A DNA stretch of 7,979 bases. Source: Oscillospiraceae bacterium (GTDB lineage Bacteria; Bacillota; Clostridia; Oscillospirales; Ruminococcaceae). Below are positions 6,965 through 7,979 of this stretch, piece by piece. A program made the position numbers and the translations under genes. A model generated the notes under the pieces. It saw nothing but the letters and a program-made list of their open reading frames with translations, was not told where the DNA came from and searched no databases. Positions within the stretch are counted from its first letter, which is position 1. Every line of letters begins with the position of its first letter. The stretch spans positions 1-7,979 of the forward strand of contig JAGAEK010000163.1 in assembly GCA_017828835.1 (NCBI GenBank), written 5' to 3'.

Positions 6965-6987
6965 GATAAATTTGGGAGGTCGTTACT

Positions 6988-7689
6988 ATGAAAAAATGTA
7001 TTTCTGAATTTATAGGCACTGCAGTTCTTGTTATCCTCGGCTGCGGTACCGCAATGCTCGTCGGATGCAACGCCGCAAACGGAAGCGGATATCTTCTCAC
7101 AGCGCTTGCATTCGGTCTTGTTATCGTCGCTATGGCGTATTCGATCGGAAATATTTCCGGATGCCACATCAATCCCGCCGTATCCTTGGGCGTTTTGCTT
7201 TCCGGCGGAATGACCGTCAAAGAGTTCTTCTGCTACATCGTTTCCCAGATATTGGGCGCGTTCGCCGGATCCGCCGTTTTGGCGTTGATCTTCAAACTCG
7301 GAAACGTAACGGATATGACCGGCGGTTTCGGTTCAAACGGATTAGCCGGAGTAAACGGCAGCGCGGTTGCCGGATTAGTCGTCGAGATCGTTCTGACCTT
7401 TATTTTCGTAATTGCCATTTTAGGCGTTACTTCCAAAAAAGCGGCTCACGGTTCCTTCGGCGGACTTGTGATCGGTTTAACGTTGGCTTTGGTACACATC
7501 CTCGGCATCGGTCTTACCGGAACGTCTGTAAACCCCGCCCGCAGCATCGGACCCGCGATAATGGCTGCTTTATACGGCAACTCCGCTCCTTTGAGCTGCA
7601 TTTGGGTATTCATCGTCGGACCTATGATCGGCGCTTGCTTGGCGGCTATCGTCTATAAACTCCTTGAAAAGGATCCGAAAAACGCATAA
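6988..7689 (+). CDS. aqpZ: Aquaporin Z-type water channel (MIP family)
   Basis: The protein has 233 residues, the usual size for bacterial AqpZ (about 230). It lets water cross the cytoplasmic membrane passively, and the family works as a homotetramer. Six membrane spans and the two half-helices with NPA motifs are visible: NPAVSLG at 62-68 and NPARSIG at 182-188. The aromatic/arginine selectivity filter can be read by alignment to E. coli AqpZ (Phe43, His174, Thr183, Arg189) as Phe42, His170, Thr179 and Arg185. The +9 and +15 spacing from the histidine is exact. This is the water-selective set; glycerol facilitators have Gly in place of the histidine. The N-terminus (KKCISEFIGTAVLV) is typical. 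The gene has its own promoter, lies downstream of the MscS channel in the same direction, and ends before a strong hairpin terminator. A shared osmotic role with MscS is plausible. Confidence 0.95.
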   Translation: MKKCISEFIGTAVLVILGCGTAMLVGCNAANGSGYLLTALAFGLVIVAMAYSIGNISGCHINPAVSLGVLLSGGMTVKEFFCYIVSQILGAFAGSAVLALIFKLGNVTDMTGGFGSNGLAGVNGSAVAGLVVEIVLTFIFVIAILGVTSKKAAHGSFGGLVIGLTLALVHILGIGLTGTSVNPARSIGPAIMAALYGNSAPLSCIWVFIVGPMIGACLAAIVYKLLEKDPKNA

Positions 7690-7709
7690 CTAACGTTATA
7701 TTCAAACGA

Positions 7710-7739
7710 AAAAAGCTCTCGATATTTCGAGAGCTTTTT
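7710..7739. terminator. Bidirectional intrinsic terminator between convergent genes
   Basis: GCTCTCGA (7715-7722), loop TATT (7723-7726) and TCGAGAGC (7727-7734) form a perfect 8-bp stem. Flanking A and T runs (7710-7714, 7735-7739) extend it to 13 bp. Plus-strand transcripts end in TTTTTATTTTT, and minus-strand transcripts end in a T-run from the A's at 7709-7714. It can therefore stop the aquaporin transcript and the convergent alkylation-repair transcript. Confidence 0.92.
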
Positions 7740-7743
7740 ATTT

Positions 7744-7979
7744 TTACTTTCTGAATTTTTTCAAATACGCCTTGCGCTCATCCGATATCCGATAGCTTTC
7801 GCAGGCTTTCTGTATCGTTTTGTTATGTACCCACGAATCAAGAGTCCCGTTTTCGATATACGGCAGAGAGTCTTCCCATCGTTTCGCGAGCGCCGTCGCA
7901 TAAAACCATGCGATCATCATATTTATATAGTATTCATCCGAATGTATCGCGGCGGGGATCGCAAGATATTCAGGAGAAA
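7744..7979 (-). CDS. DNA alkylation repair protein, AlkD-like HEAT-repeat family (C-terminal fragment)
   Basis: The frame is open from the right edge to the TAA at 7744-7746, giving the last 77 residues of a longer protein; the family is usually about 210-240 residues. The family excises alkylated bases, such as N3- or N7-alkylpurines, using a superhelix of HEAT-like repeats that grips the DNA backbone. The fragment shows the conserved C-terminal signature of the clostridial members: DEYYINMMIAWFYATALAKRW, then an acidic stretch, then LDSWVHNKTIQKACESYRIS followed by a basic tail (LKKFRK). The family's catalytic aspartate region would lie outside the window, so activity cannot be judged. The gene converges on the aquaporin gene across the shared terminator and is probably functionally unrelated to it. 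Confidence 0.85.
   Translation of the reverse strand, partial: SPEYLAIPAAIHSDEYYINMMIAWFYATALAKRWEDSLPYIENGTLDSWVHNKTIQKACESYRISDERKAYLKKFRK

Overview
The window looks like chromosomal DNA from a Gram-positive, anaerobic-type Bacillota bacterium, most likely class Clostridia. The signs are strong AGGAGG-type ribosome sites, sigma-A-like promoters with extended -10 boxes, a tandem-HTH regulator of a type I associate with gut Clostridia, and moderate-GC coding DNA between AT-rich spacers. I cannot place it below class. No RNA gene, insertion sequence, phage gene or CRISPR array is visible.

Layout. Positions 1-3181 (minus strand) hold a two-gene operon. The first gene is a polytopic membrane protein with an N-terminal four-cysteine zinc ribbon. 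It overlaps by 4 bases (ATGA) with a large secreted or membrane-anchored beta-rich protein that runs off the left edge. A 167-bp divergent spacer (3182-3348) then carries a promoter in each direction and, centred between the two -35 boxes, a 37-bp imperfect palindrome. Positions 3349-6900 (plus strand) hold a 605-residue tandem-HTH regulator, a 273-residue single-pass extracytoplasmic protein of unknown function, and an MscS-family mechanosensitive channel. Positions 6988-7689 (plus strand) hold an AqpZ-type aquaporin with its own promoter. A bidirectional hairpin terminator follows, and then the 3' end of a convergent DNA alkylation repair gene.

How the genes may work together. MscS channels release solutes under turgor stress and AqpZ moves water, so the right half reads as an osmotic or envelope-tension module, possibly under the upstream regulator. 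The position of the palindrome suggests that the regulator controls both itself and the divergent zinc-ribbon/secreted-protein operon. The link between the two halves is an inference from promoter architecture. The zinc-ribbon/large-protein pair, the regulator's C-terminal domain and the 273-residue protein have no function I can assign.
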